In this document: positions 49,064 through 57,556 of the stretch, piece by piece
Position numbering within the stretch: position 1 is the first letter of the stretch
Layout: each line of letters begins with the position of its first letter
Assembly (NCBI GenBank): GCA_027460525.1
Contig: JAPZAS010000036.1
Span: 62,001-126,000 of the forward strand
Source: Candidatus Methanoperedens sp.
GTDB lineage: Archaea; Halobacteriota; Methanosarcinia; Methanosarcinales; Methanoperedenaceae
Direction of reading: 5' to 3'
DNA: 64,000 nucleotides
The notes under the pieces: model-generated
Seen by the model: the letters and a program-made list of their open reading frames with translations, nothing else
Told to the model about the DNA's origin: nothing
Databases searched by the model: none
Made by a program: the position numbers and the translations under genes

Positions 49064-49801
49064 ATGGAAGCAGGAGTCAAACTCAGTACTGGGATTAGCG
49101 GGCTGGATGAGATGCTTGATGGCGGTATAAATCACGGCAGTATTGTAGCAGCGGTCGGGCCTCCGGGAAGCGGCAAGACTATTTTTTCACTTCAGTTTCT
49201 CCATGCATCCTTGAGCAGCGGCAGGACGTGCCTCTATATCTCGGCGAACCACAGGGTGGAAGAGCTGATGCGGTATTCACAGAGCTATGGCTGGGACTTT
49301 TCGCAGTTCATCACGAGCAAACAGCTCGTGCTCATGCAGATACCTCCGGTTCAACTCATGCAGAGGGGTGGAGAGATGCATCTTGTTTCCGAATACCTCG
49401 ATGAGTTGCCGCGCGTGGTAAACGAGATCAAGATGGAGGTCGTGATAATAGACTCGGTCACGGACTTCCTCATGCTCTGCAAGAGCCAATTCGAAAGCCG
49501 AAGCAGGCTGCTCAACCTATTTACGATAATTTCGGATAACGGCTCTTCAGCACTGATAACAGCCGAAACTGATGTGAACTCAGACTCATCGAAGTATGGC
49601 ATAGTTGAGTACGCGGCTGACGGACTTATTGTGCTGCGCAGGGTACAGTCAGCCGACCTGAGTGAGATAGTACCTGTAATTCAGGTTGCCAAGATGCGCT
49701 GGAGTAAGCACATGAGGGAGATACGGCAGTATGACTTCACAGACAGGGGAATAGTGGTGTATAACAGGTACAATGTAATGCTCAGTGATATGCATGGATG
49801 A
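49064..49801 (+). CDS. single-domain KaiC/RAD55-like ATPase
   Basis: 245 residues: STGISGLDEMLDGGI entry, Walker A GPPGSGKTI (about 32-40), Walker B VEVVIIDSVTD region and a C-terminal DFTDRGIVVYNRY strand, all typical of RAD55/KaiC-like proteins. The glutamate pair after Walker A is replaced by NHRVEEL. Overlaps the next gene by 8 nt. Confidence 0.87.
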   Translation: MEAGVKLSTGISGLDEMLDGGINHGSIVAAVGPPGSGKTIFSLQFLHASLSSGRTCLYISANHRVEELMRYSQSYGWDFSQFITSKQLVLMQIPPVQLMQRGGEMHLVSEYLDELPRVVNEIKMEVVIIDSVTDFLMLCKSQFESRSRLLNLFTIISDNGSSALITAETDVNSDSSKYGIVEYAADGLIVLRRVQSADLSEIVPVIQVAKMRWSKHMREIRQYDFTDRGIVVYNRYNVMLSDMHG

Positions 49802-50513
49802 TAAGTTTTTTGACGATATCATGTTGAAAGGGAGCGTATTGCTCACAGCATCACTTACGCCATCCTCTGAGGAGCAGCTCTACAGCATGGTTTACAAATC
49901 CTCAAAAAACACAGTTATTAACGGCGTTGTGTGGGTCTGCTACCAGCACTCTCCAGAGGAGGTAGAGAAAAAGCTTAACTCGTATGGTATTGCCATTCCC
50001 AACCTCCAGTATATAGACATGATAAGCCAGACGATGGGATTAAAACGGGAGAAAGAGAATGTGCTCTGCTGCACGTCACCCACTGATTACGGTTGTCTCT
50101 CCAGGTCGATTGATGAAAAGCTTGACAGATGCGGCACTTGCCTTATCGTGATCGACAACCTCAATGCAATGATGTCGTATGACAACATGCTTGAGCGATT
50201 TATAAAAGCACTCCGGAGTTTAAACAACAGGATACCTCAGAGGAATTCGACTATAATTTATACCGCAATTTCAGGGGCATGCGATGGACAGACCGAGGTA
50301 GCCATACAGACCACGATGAATTATGTAGTGCCGATAAACGGTAAGGTAAAGGGAAAGAACGATATCGAATGGCAGAGTTTCAAAAATAAATCATGGGAGG
50401 AGGTCTTTTCACTCAAGGCGCCCGTCCTGTTTGGAATGATAGTCTTAATGTTTGCTATAATCATATTTCTTTCATCACTATTGATATATTTAATTTTAAA
50501 ATTGCAGGTATGA
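49794..50513 (+). CDS. degenerate RecA-fold protein with C-terminal membrane anchor
   Basis: 239 residues. The layout echoes the preceding KaiC-like protein (GSVLLTASLTPSSEEQL at the P-loop site, TCLIVIDNLNAM like Walker B, STIIYTAISGAC) but no P-loop lysine is present, so it should not hydrolyse ATP. One membrane helix closes the protein (FGMIVLMFAIIIFLSSLLIY), tail outward. Probably tethers the overlapping KaiC-like ATPase to the membrane. That role is inference. Confidence 0.65.
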   Translation: MDDKFFDDIMLKGSVLLTASLTPSSEEQLYSMVYKSSKNTVINGVVWVCYQHSPEEVEKKLNSYGIAIPNLQYIDMISQTMGLKREKENVLCCTSPTDYGCLSRSIDEKLDRCGTCLIVIDNLNAMMSYDNMLERFIKALRSLNNRIPQRNSTIIYTAISGACDGQTEVAIQTTMNYVVPINGKVKGKNDIEWQSFKNKSWEEVFSLKAPVLFGMIVLMFAIIIFLSSLLIYLILKLQV

Positions 50514-50553
50514 TGCAACAAACTATTTCTTTTAACCTTCAATATATAGAGCG

Positions 50554-51360
50554 ATGATAATCGGGACTTTAGGACCAGAGGGCTCCTTCTCAGAAAAAGC
50601 CGCAAAACAGTGGAATGACAGGGCAGAGCTGCGATATTACGATGATATATTCGATACTGTAGATGCGCTTCGGGGCAATGAGGTGGATTACAGCATTGTT
50701 CCGATTGAGAATTCCTTGGAGGGTTCGGTTACGCTCACTCTTGACCTTCTTATGGAACGGCAGTTGAAAATAGCAGGCGAGGTAATAGTCCAGGTTAGAC
50801 ACTGTCTTCTTTCAAAAGGCAAGCTTGCGGACTTAAAAATTCTCATGTCGATTCCACAGGCTCTATCCCAGTGCAAAAAATACATTAAAAAGAATTTCAG
50901 GAATATAGAAGTGCGTTCAACATTAAGCACATCCCAGGCTGCAAAGCTGGCTTCAGAAGCAAAGCATATCGCAGCCATTGCATCCAGGGAATCAGCCCAA
51001 ATATATGGTCTGGAAATACTGGATGAAGATATACAGGATATGAACGAGAACTTCACCCGATTCATCGTGATAGGGAAGGCTACGCCTCATGCAACTGGTA
51101 ATGATAAGACATCAATTATCGTGTACCTTGAAAAAAATAGACCGGGAGCACTCTACGAGATTCTCGGGGAATTTGCAAAAAGAGGGATTGATTTAACAAA
51201 AATCGAATCCCGCCCAACAAAGAAAGTACTCGGGGATTACCTTTTTTACATAGACCTGAAAGGGCATATCGAAGACAGGATGATAAAAGATACGCTTGAC
51301 CAGGTGAAGAGTAAAGTCGGGATGTTAAAAATGCTGGGCTCGTATCCTGCGGCTCGATGA
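50554..51360 (+). CDS. pheA: prephenate dehydratase
   Basis: Converts prephenate to phenylpyruvate in phenylalanine synthesis. Periplasmic-binding-like catalytic domain (GTLGPEGSFSEKAA at the start, PIENSLEGSV, NFTRFIVIG with the catalytic T-R-F) and a C-terminal ACT domain (NRPGALYEILGEF, ESRP) for phenylalanine feedback. 268 residues, normal. Confidence 0.95.
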   Translation: MIIGTLGPEGSFSEKAAKQWNDRAELRYYDDIFDTVDALRGNEVDYSIVPIENSLEGSVTLTLDLLMERQLKIAGEVIVQVRHCLLSKGKLADLKILMSIPQALSQCKKYIKKNFRNIEVRSTLSTSQAAKLASEAKHIAAIASRESAQIYGLEILDEDIQDMNENFTRFIVIGKATPHATGNDKTSIIVYLEKNRPGALYEILGEFAKRGIDLTKIESRPTKKVLGDYLFYIDLKGHIEDRMIKDTLDQVKSKVGMLKMLGSYPAAR

Positions 51361-51417
51361 AAAGTTTTATCCCTCAGTAAATCCATAATTGAGTAGCATC
51401 CCAAAAATGAGTGGACT

Positions 51418-52065
51418 ATGGATATACAGTCTTTGAAAAAACTTGCGCTTCTCGGCGCGCATAATAAGCCTGTGGCGCTGTCATCGATTGAATTTGCATC
51501 GCATATACATTCAAGCCAGCAAACCGCAGCAAGAAGGTTCAAAAGCCTTGAAGAGGAAAAGCTCATCACGAGGCGGATTTTACATAACGGACAACTGATA
51601 TCCATAACAAAAAATGGTCTTGCGGCGTTGCAAAAGGAATTAAATGATTACCAGAATATATTTTCAGGGAATGGAGCAATTAAAATCCTGAACGGAAAGG
51701 TGATCACGGGGCTGGGAGAAGGTCAGTATTACATTTCTCTGGAAGGATACAGGACGCAGTTCAGGGAAAAACTCGGCTTCGAACCATTCCCGGGCACGTT
51801 GAATATAAAACTCGATCCGCAGAGCATTGAGCTTAGAAAAAGAATAAGCGCACATATCAAAATTTCAGGATTTAAGAACCTGAACAGGACATTTGGAAGA
51901 GGCTCATGCTTTAATGTCAGGATTTCCGATATTAAAGGGGCGGTAATCCTTCCCGAGCGAACGCATTATCCTGAGGATATAATTGAGGTAATTGCACCTG
52001 TGAATCTCAGACAGTATTTAAATGTGGTGGATGGAAGCACGGTAGCCGTGGAGGTAACAGGATGA
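51418..52065 (+). CDS. ribK: CTP-dependent riboflavin kinase with N-terminal winged helix
   Basis: Makes FMN from riboflavin using CTP, an archaeal enzyme. The N-terminal ~85 residues are a winged-helix DNA-binding domain (SSQQTAARRFKSLEEEKLI). The kinase barrel follows (GLGEGQYYISLEGY, PFPGTLNIKL, ERTHYPEDIIEVIAP). The fused form suggests the enzyme may also regulate rib genes. Overlaps ribB by 4 nt. Confidence 0.93.
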   Translation: MDIQSLKKLALLGAHNKPVALSSIEFASHIHSSQQTAARRFKSLEEEKLITRRILHNGQLISITKNGLAALQKELNDYQNIFSGNGAIKILNGKVITGLGEGQYYISLEGYRTQFREKLGFEPFPGTLNIKLDPQSIELRKRISAHIKISGFKNLNRTFGRGSCFNVRISDIKGAVILPERTHYPEDIIEVIAPVNLRQYLNVVDGSTVAVEVTG

Positions 52066-52748
52066 GCGGCAATGCGCCTGTTATTGAAAAAGCAATCAAA
52101 GCTCTGCGCAACGGCAGAATGATACTCCTGTTCGACGCCGAGGAAAGGGAAGGTGAAACCGATCTGGTAATACCAGCACTTAGCGCCGCTCCACAGGATA
52201 TTGCCCGCATGCGCCGCGACGGCGGTGGACTGATATGCGTTGCAATACATAGCGCTGCGGCTGAAAAGCTGGGACTGCCCTTCATGTCTGAAATCCTAAG
52301 AAGCGTCTGTTTGAACGGTCATAAGTCCCTGCGTACACTTATCGAGAAGAAAGGGGATATACCATACGATTCACGCTCCTCCTTCTCCCTCTGGGTAAAC
52401 TACAGGGGCACTTTTACCGGTATAACGGATAACGATAGGTCTCTTACAATCAATAAGATAGGTGAGGCTGTGAAGAAGGTCTTGAACGGAGAAAGTATTG
52501 ATTTTGGCAGGGAATTCAGGTCTCCGGGACATGTAGCGCTGCTTCGTGCAGCGTCAGGCCTTTTAAATGAGCGGTGCGGTCAGACCGAGCTGTCCATCGA
52601 ATTAGCATTAAGGGCCGGTATATCCCCTTCAATGGTGGTATGCGAGATGCTTGATGAAAAAACAGGATATGCCCTTTCAAAGGAGGATGCCAAAAGGTAT
52701 TCTATCCGTCATAATATGCCTTTTATAGAGGGAAAAAATTTTCTATAG
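52062..52748 (+). CDS. ribB: 3,4-dihydroxy-2-butanone 4-phosphate synthase
   Basis: Makes the four-carbon precursor of riboflavin from ribulose 5-phosphate. Motifs LFDAEEREGETDLVIPA (Mg site), MRRDGGGLICVA and GHVALLRAASGLLNERCGQTEL. Length 228 is normal for a single-function archaeal enzyme. Coupled to ribK. Confidence 0.95.
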   Translation: MSGNAPVIEKAIKALRNGRMILLFDAEEREGETDLVIPALSAAPQDIARMRRDGGGLICVAIHSAAAEKLGLPFMSEILRSVCLNGHKSLRTLIEKKGDIPYDSRSSFSLWVNYRGTFTGITDNDRSLTINKIGEAVKKVLNGESIDFGREFRSPGHVALLRAASGLLNERCGQTELSIELALRAGISPSMVVCEMLDEKTGYALSKEDAKRYSIRHNMPFIEGKNFL

Positions 52749-52778
52749 ATACGCTTATCCCCCACTCCTGCTATCAGG

Positions 52779-53153
52779 TTATTTTGTCAGCTCTTTCAGG
52801 CGTTTGATGCTTGCCATCATGGCCTGTGATTCCTTTTTCTTCTGGTTTTCAAGATGTTCTATGATTGAATCAATACTGGTCTTGAGCTGATATATCTTAT
52901 AGGGTCTGCCTTTTCCCGGCTTTTTCTCCTCCCTCTCAGAAATCCATCCAAGCTCTTCCAGTTCCCGCATCGCGATACTGACCTCAGGCTGCCTCAAATC
53001 AGAGCCCATTTCAAGGTCCCGGGAAGTAACATCTTTAACATTTTTCAGATAAGTAAGTACTTTTGCCACATTTCTTTTCAATCCCAACTCAATAAGAGTA
53101 TCAGCGAACTCTTCATCCGCCTTGTCAAGAACATTAACTGAAAGACTTTTCAT
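52779..53153 (-). CDS. winged-helix transcriptional regulator (TrmB/MarR-like)
   Basis: 124 residues: helix-turn-helix LMSDL-like core (VTSRDLEMGSDLRQPEVSIA, MRELEELGWISERE) with a wing (GKGRPYKIYQLK) and a C-terminal coiled coil (LENQKKKESQAMMASIKRL) for dimerisation. Effector unknown. It is divergent from ilvE and convergent with ribB. Confidence 0.82.
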   Translation of the reverse strand: MKSLSVNVLDKADEEFADTLIELGLKRNVAKVLTYLKNVKDVTSRDLEMGSDLRQPEVSIAMRELEELGWISEREEKKPGKGRPYKIYQLKTSIDSIIEHLENQKKKESQAMMASIKRLKELTK

Positions 53154-53299
53154 ATTTTCACCCTTCTGCTTTAAATGTATTCATTAAATATAAATCTTAC
53201 GTTTTAATAAAATCTTAAAAAGAAAAGTCATTATAATAATGAAAGAGAGAGCATCAAAACGCATATATCTATGGGTTTCCCTATGTGACTGGGATTTAC

Positions 53300-54172
53300 A
53301 TGGAGCTATTAATCTATTTCAACGGCAGATTTGTGCCAAAACATGAGGCAAGGACTTCCATCTATGATCACGGTTTCTTATATGGCGATGGCGTTTTTGA
53401 AGGTATCAGGGCATACAACGGCAGGGTATTCAGGCTGGATGAGCATCTTGAGCGGATGTACGATTCTGCAAAAGCGATAGACCTGAAAATTCCTCTCTCA
53501 AAAGAAGAGATGAAGAAGGCTATTCTAGAAACGCTCAAGAAAAACAACCTGAAGGACGCTTACATCCGTCCAATTGTTACCCGGGGAGACGGCGACCTCG
53601 GTCTTGACCCCAGAAAATGCCCCAAGCCCAATGTTTTCATCATCACGCAGGAGTGGGGCGCAATGTACGGCGACCTGTATGAAAAAGGTCTTACTGCCGT
53701 TACCGTGGGAATAAGAAGAAATGCGCCAGAGGCTCTGCCCCCGAACATAAAATCATTGAATTACCTTAACAACATCCTGGCTAAGATCGAAGCAAATGCA
53801 AAAGGGGGAGACGAGGCAATTATATTCGATGTGCATGGCAATATCTCGGAAGGTTCGGGGGACAATATTTTTGTGGTAAAGAACAACAGGATTATCACCC
53901 CGCCCACGCTCAATAACCTTCGCGGAATAACAAGGGCTGCTGCAATAGAGCTTGCCCGCAGGGATGGGATAGAAGTATCAGAGACCAATATCGGTTTGTT
54001 CGATATTTATACTGCTGATGAGGTTTTTGTGACAGGTACAGCCGCTGAAATAGCCCCGATAACAAAAATAGACGGACGTTTAATCGCAGACGGAATGCCA
54101 GGCAACATTACAAAAAAGTTAATGTCTGCCTTCAAGGAATTAACAAAAACCGAAGGCACGGTCATTATTTAG
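53300..54172 (+). CDS. ilvE: branched-chain amino acid aminotransferase
   Basis: Fold-type IV PLP enzyme, 290 residues: [16 protein letters not shown], catalytic K151 ([10 protein letters not shown]), [13 protein letters not shown] and [20 protein letters not shown] box about 35 nt before the ATG suggests a nearly leaderless transcript; an upstream GTG would add five residues. Last step of Ile, Leu and Val synthesis. Confidence 0.94.
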   Translation: MELLIYFNGRFVPKHEARTSIYDHGFLYGDGVFEGIRAYNGRVFRLDEHLERMYDSAKAIDLKIPLSKEEMKKAILETLKKNNLKDAYIRPIVTRGDGDLGLDPRKCPKPNVFIITQEWGAMYGDLYEKGLTAVTVGIRRNAPEALPPNIKSLNYLNNILAKIEANAKGGDEAIIFDVHGNISEGSGDNIFVVKNNRIITPPTLNNLRGITRAAAIELARRDGIEVSETNIGLFDIYTADEVFVTGTAAEIAPITKIDGRLIADGMPGNITKKLMSAFKELTKTEGTVII

Positions 54173-54174
54173 TA

Positions 54175-54381
54175 CTAAAGTTCCCTGACGATGTGAATAT
54201 TTGAGAACGGTATATAGTGTTTCTTTCCTGCATATTCTCCCTCAAGCGGATAAAACACCAGATACTGCTCATTGTGTTTTACTTCTATGACCTTTGAGCT
54301 TGTGACCCAGCTATCGAATGCCATTTTACCATCGTCTGCTTTGTATCTCCGGGATTCTATTACATATTTTCTTTCCACCAT
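54175..54381 (-). CDS. 68-residue hypothetical protein
   Basis: Beta-rich soluble protein with no recognised family. An almost perfect Shine-Dalgarno (AAAGGAGGTG) sits 5 nt before the ATG, arguing for real and strong translation. Convergent with ilvE, 2 nt from its stop. The fold may be a small SH3-like barrel (ends KKHYIPFSNIHIV), but this is a guess. Confidence 0.55.
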   Translation of the reverse strand: MVERKYVIESRRYKADDGKMAFDSWVTSSKVIEVKHNEQYLVFYPLEGEYAGKKHYIPFSNIHIVREL

Positions 54382-54443
54382 GGTTCACCTCCTTTAGAAT
54401 AAGTATATGATGGTATTTCAATGTTACTGAAGACTTAAAACCG

Positions 54444-55265
54444 CTAAAAAAAATGTGAGTTCAAACTGACTTGAGACCAAGCTATGATGACAATTGTAAT
54501 CGCAAGAAAAAAAACGTCGGAGATGCTTATCTTTTTCTTTTCCACATACACGTGCGCGTCCGCGCTGTAACCACGGCAGAGCATGCTCTGGTATGTCCGC
54601 TCACCCTGCTCGTACGAGCGGACAAATAAGGAACTGATTGTATAGCCAATCTGTTCAAGTGTCCATTTTCTCGATACTTTTCTGTTCCAGATATCAAAAC
54701 ACCTCGTTTTTTGCGCTGTCCTTATCCGCCCGAGCATGTGCCAGAAAACAAAAAGATAGCGCACCATCATGGTAAAGAGCAGCGCAAGTTCCTTTGGCAA
54801 GCCAAGGCGCCGTGCCGAGGACACAAGTTCGCTCATGGATGTTGTTGAGGAGAGAAGTATCACCGCGCTTATGCATACCAGGAATTTTGCGAGTAGAATG
54901 GCGCCAAAAAGCACGCCTTCACGGGTCACCTCAATTCCTAATGGAAAGGTATGCAGCACTGTAAAATTTGATATAAACGGCTGCCTTAGAAATGGCTGGA
55001 GAACCGCAATACCAAAGCCGAAGGGAAGTGCAATGGCGAACCTGAGAACAAGATAGGAGAACTCAAGTTGAGCAAGCAGCATGAGAATAACAAGATAAGC
55101 CAGAAGTGCAGTGAGTTTTGCAAAATCAAGCGTATCCATGCGCGGAAGAGCGACTGCATATACTATAATTGCAAGAGTGATGAAGATTTTAATCCTTCCG
55201 TCTATATTGTGTATAGGGGATTTCCTGTAGGCTTCGCGCTCAAGTTCGGTGAGGGAGATGTGCAT
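54444..55265 (-). CDS. cbiQ: ECF metal transporter transmembrane protein (CbiQ/NikQ)
   Basis: T-component of an energy-coupling factor importer, about six membrane helices, with the ATPase-coupling helices carrying ARRLGLPKE and (Q)SMLCRGYSAD, the two family Ala-Arg-Gly motifs. 273 residues. Starts 1 nt after the ATPase gene stop. Confidence 0.92.
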   Translation of the reverse strand: MHISLTELEREAYRKSPIHNIDGRIKIFITLAIIVYAVALPRMDTLDFAKLTALLAYLVILMLLAQLEFSYLVLRFAIALPFGFGIAVLQPFLRQPFISNFTVLHTFPLGIEVTREGVLFGAILLAKFLVCISAVILLSSTTSMSELVSSARRLGLPKELALLFTMMVRYLFVFWHMLGRIRTAQKTRCFDIWNRKVSRKWTLEQIGYTISSLFVRSYEQGERTYQSMLCRGYSADAHVYVEKKKISISDVFFLAITIVIIAWSQVSLNSHFF

Positions 55266-55266
55266 T

Positions 55267-56091
55267 TTATTTCACTACCTTCAGCAGCTCATCCCTTGCC
55301 TCTTCAAGGGTGAATTTCACGCCGACATTTACGCCCTCCTCCTGCAGCATCTCCAGGAGCTGTGCCACAATAGGCAAACGCAGGTGGGTTTTCTTAATCA
55401 GTTCGGGAGAGGAGAATATCTCAAGCGGCGTGCCCTCACCTATGATTCTGCCCATGGACATGATGCATACCCTATCTGCAAGCAATGGTACTATGTCCAC
55501 TTCGTGGGTTGCGATTATTGTTGTTATCCCGAGGTACCTGTTCATCTCGTTTATGAGGTTGATGAAGCGCATTGCCCCTCCGGGGTCAAGTCCTGCTGTG
55601 GGTTCATCCAGCACAAGAACCTCGGGCTGCATCGCCAGTATGCCTGCTATTGCAACCTTCTTTTTCTCACCTGTGCTGAGGTGGTGCGGTGCCCTTTCCT
55701 CAAAGCCTGTGAGCCTCACGGTTTCAAGCGACTCGCGCACACGCTTTTCTATTTCCTCTGGGCTTAAGCCCAGATTCATAGGACCGAAAGCCACGTCCTG
55801 TTTGACCGTGGGAGCAAATATCTGGTCATCAGGGTCCTGGAATACCAGACCTACGGTTTTGCGAACATCCAGGATGTTTTTGCTGCTTATGGATTCACCT
55901 TTAATCAGAACATCGCCGCTTGTTGGTTTAAGTATCCCGTTGAAGTGCTTGAACAGTGTGGATTTCCCTGCACCGTTCGCTCCGATTATGGCAATCCGCT
56001 CACCTGGTTTTGTTTCGAAGTTGATGCTATCCAGTGCTTTGATTTTTCCCCGATAGATATGGGTAAGGTCAAGAGTTTCGATTATGTTCAT
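55267..56091 (-). CDS. cbiO: ECF metal transporter ATPase (CbiO/NikO)
   Basis: ABC ATPase, 274 residues: Walker A GANGAGKST (about 37-45), Q-loop GLVFQDPDDQIF, signature LSTGEKKKVAIA, Walker B VLVLDEPTAGLDP and switch histidine ATHEVD. Drives Ni or Co uptake with CbiM and CbiQ. Separated from cbiM by 1 nt. Confidence 0.95.
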   Translation of the reverse strand: MNIIETLDLTHIYRGKIKALDSINFETKPGERIAIIGANGAGKSTLFKHFNGILKPTSGDVLIKGESISSKNILDVRKTVGLVFQDPDDQIFAPTVKQDVAFGPMNLGLSPEEIEKRVRESLETVRLTGFEERAPHHLSTGEKKKVAIAGILAMQPEVLVLDEPTAGLDPGGAMRFINLINEMNRYLGITTIIATHEVDIVPLLADRVCIMSMGRIIGEGTPLEIFSSPELIKKTHLRLPIVAQLLEMLQEEGVNVGVKFTLEEARDELLKVVK

Positions 56092-56092
56092 A

Positions 56093-57028
56093 TTATACCC
56101 TTTTCAGGAGCTTTGCAGCACCCAGCCATAATAAAATTATCGCGGTAAATCCGATTACCACAGCAGCCACTCTTCCCTCCAGTCCCATACCAGGTATGGA
56201 GTAATTCGGGAATAGAGGTGTTATTGGGGCTATCATGCTGTTTATCCCATTTTTTATGACAATGCTGGCGGTCTGTTGGAGACCATCGGGGTTGCTTGAT
56301 GCCAGAAACGGCGCTGCCAGAGCAAGTCCTAATACTGCAACAATGCCTGCTGCAGCCACTTTAATGGTACTGACCTTCCTGTGGGCATCCTCTGCAACTA
56401 TATCAGGTCTTGCCCTTGTTATGGCGCCGAACACGATGACGGTTATTATGCCTTCCCCTATCCCTGCCACGCCCTGGAATGTGCCCATGAGGAGCATGCC
56501 CTTCTTTAGCGGGAATGTGCCGGCAAACCATAGCTCGAATGCGAGTGCGATTGCGGGCAAAATCATACTGAGCCACCCACCTGCGAACAGAGCAACAGGC
56601 CGCTTTACAGACAGCTTGGAAAGACCTATGAAGCTGTAGTATCCAAGGAAGCCCCCAATAATTCCCATGTTCATTATATTCGCCCCCATAGCAGTTACCC
56701 CTCCGTCCCCGAAGAGGGACTGCACCGCGAGCACAAGTGTCATCAGCAGGACTGCCGCCCAGGGACTTGCGAATATTATTGCTGTGAGCGCTGCTCCAAC
56801 CACATGCCAGCTTACGCCTCCAAGCATGGGTATTGGTATGAGCAGGTTGGCTGCGATGTTAATGGTTTGAAGTACGAACATCCCTGCCGCAAGCACTCCG
56901 AAGAGCGGTATCATGTTCTCGTTCATGTCGTTACGCGCCCATTTTACTGACCGGGCGATGAAAATTATGGCTATTATCCAGTACACTGCAGCCTGTGATA
57001 GCGGGATGTACCCGTCAGGAATGTGCAA
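56093..57028 (-). CDS. cbiM: ECF nickel/cobalt substrate-binding protein, CbiM/NikM with fused PDGLE-type domain
   Basis: Substrate-capture subunit. TTG start after GGAGG gives the obligatory MHIPDG N-terminus whose histidine binds the metal. Seven or so helices form CbiM (IPMLGGVSWHVVGAAL). The C-terminal ~90 residues are a NikN/CbiN-like PDGLE domain (SSNPDGLQQTA), so the accessory subunit is fused, a layout common in NikMN. The upstream NikR-type palindrome favours nickel. Confidence 0.93.
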   Translation of the reverse strand: MHIPDGYIPLSQAAVYWIIAIIFIARSVKWARNDMNENMIPLFGVLAAGMFVLQTINIAANLLIPIPMLGGVSWHVVGAALTAIIFASPWAAVLLMTLVLAVQSLFGDGGVTAMGANIMNMGIIGGFLGYYSFIGLSKLSVKRPVALFAGGWLSMILPAIALAFELWFAGTFPLKKGMLLMGTFQGVAGIGEGIITVIVFGAITRARPDIVAEDAHRKVSTIKVAAAGIVAVLGLALAAPFLASSNPDGLQQTASIVIKNGINSMIAPITPLFPNYSIPGMGLEGRVAAVVIGFTAIILLWLGAAKLLKRV

Positions 57029-57082
57029 TTTTATACCTCCTAAACTAATATTTATTAATAATTTTTAAATATTGCTTATAAA

Positions 57083-57110
57083 GTATTACTAATTTATAAT
57101 TTCGTAATAC
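57083..57110 (-). promoter_or_regulatory. NikR-like operator overlapping the cbiM promoter
   Basis: Perfect palindrome GTATTAC-N14-GTAATAC, 28 bp overall, the same span as the E. coli NikR site GTATGA-N16-TCATAC. The spacer contains the minus-strand AT-rich box (AAATTATAAATT), so a bound NikR would cover the promoter of cbiMOQ. No nikR gene is in the window. Confidence 0.65.
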
Positions 57111-57157
57111 TCCAAGCGCATAATAAATCTTTATAGTATATGTAGATTGTGGCACAT

Positions 57158-57529
57158 TCAGAGTGTTATCACAAGCTGCCCATCATTGCAGTACTGCAGC
57201 ATAAGGTCAGCCACTTCATAGGATTGTATCATTTCCACGCCCTCGATCAGTTCATCCTTCTCAAAACCTATCATCGCAGATGCCAGCTCGCAGCACTTGA
57301 ATTTAACCCCCAGGTCTATGCATTCCCTGACACGTTCATCATACGGAGGCGTTCCACGCTTCCCTTTTTTTCCAAGGATGACGCCCATGGGACCCCAGAG
57401 AACCACCACTACGTCCAGTCCTGTTTTGCGGTAGTATTTTGCAAAGCGCAGGATTTCCATCGGGCTTGTGCTCTCATATACCATGTTTTTTAGAAACAGG
57501 AGTACTTTTGAGACTTTATTTGCAGCCAT
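57158..57529 (-). CDS. DsrE/F-like small sulfur-relay family protein
   Basis: 123 residues with a Rossmann-like DsrE fold (VLLFLKNMVYESTSP; GLDVVVVLWGPMGVILGKKG) and cysteines in KFKCCELA near residues 78-79 at the usual active site. Proteins of this fold carry persulfides or serve as chaperone-like partners; the function here is unknown. Follows the flippase-like gene by 27 nt on the same strand. Confidence 0.75.
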   Translation of the reverse strand: MAANKVSKVLLFLKNMVYESTSPMEILRFAKYYRKTGLDVVVVLWGPMGVILGKKGKRGTPPYDERVRECIDLGVKFKCCELASAMIGFEKDELIEGVEMIQSYEVADLMLQYCNDGQLVITL

Positions 57530-57556
57530 AATTGTTATATCTTAAATAATAGATAA

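Noticed and set aside
57029-57157. Cobalamin riboswitch before cbiM
   Set aside because: The 129-bp region is AT-rich and lacks B12-box-like or GC-rich paired elements; the NikR-like palindrome explains it better.
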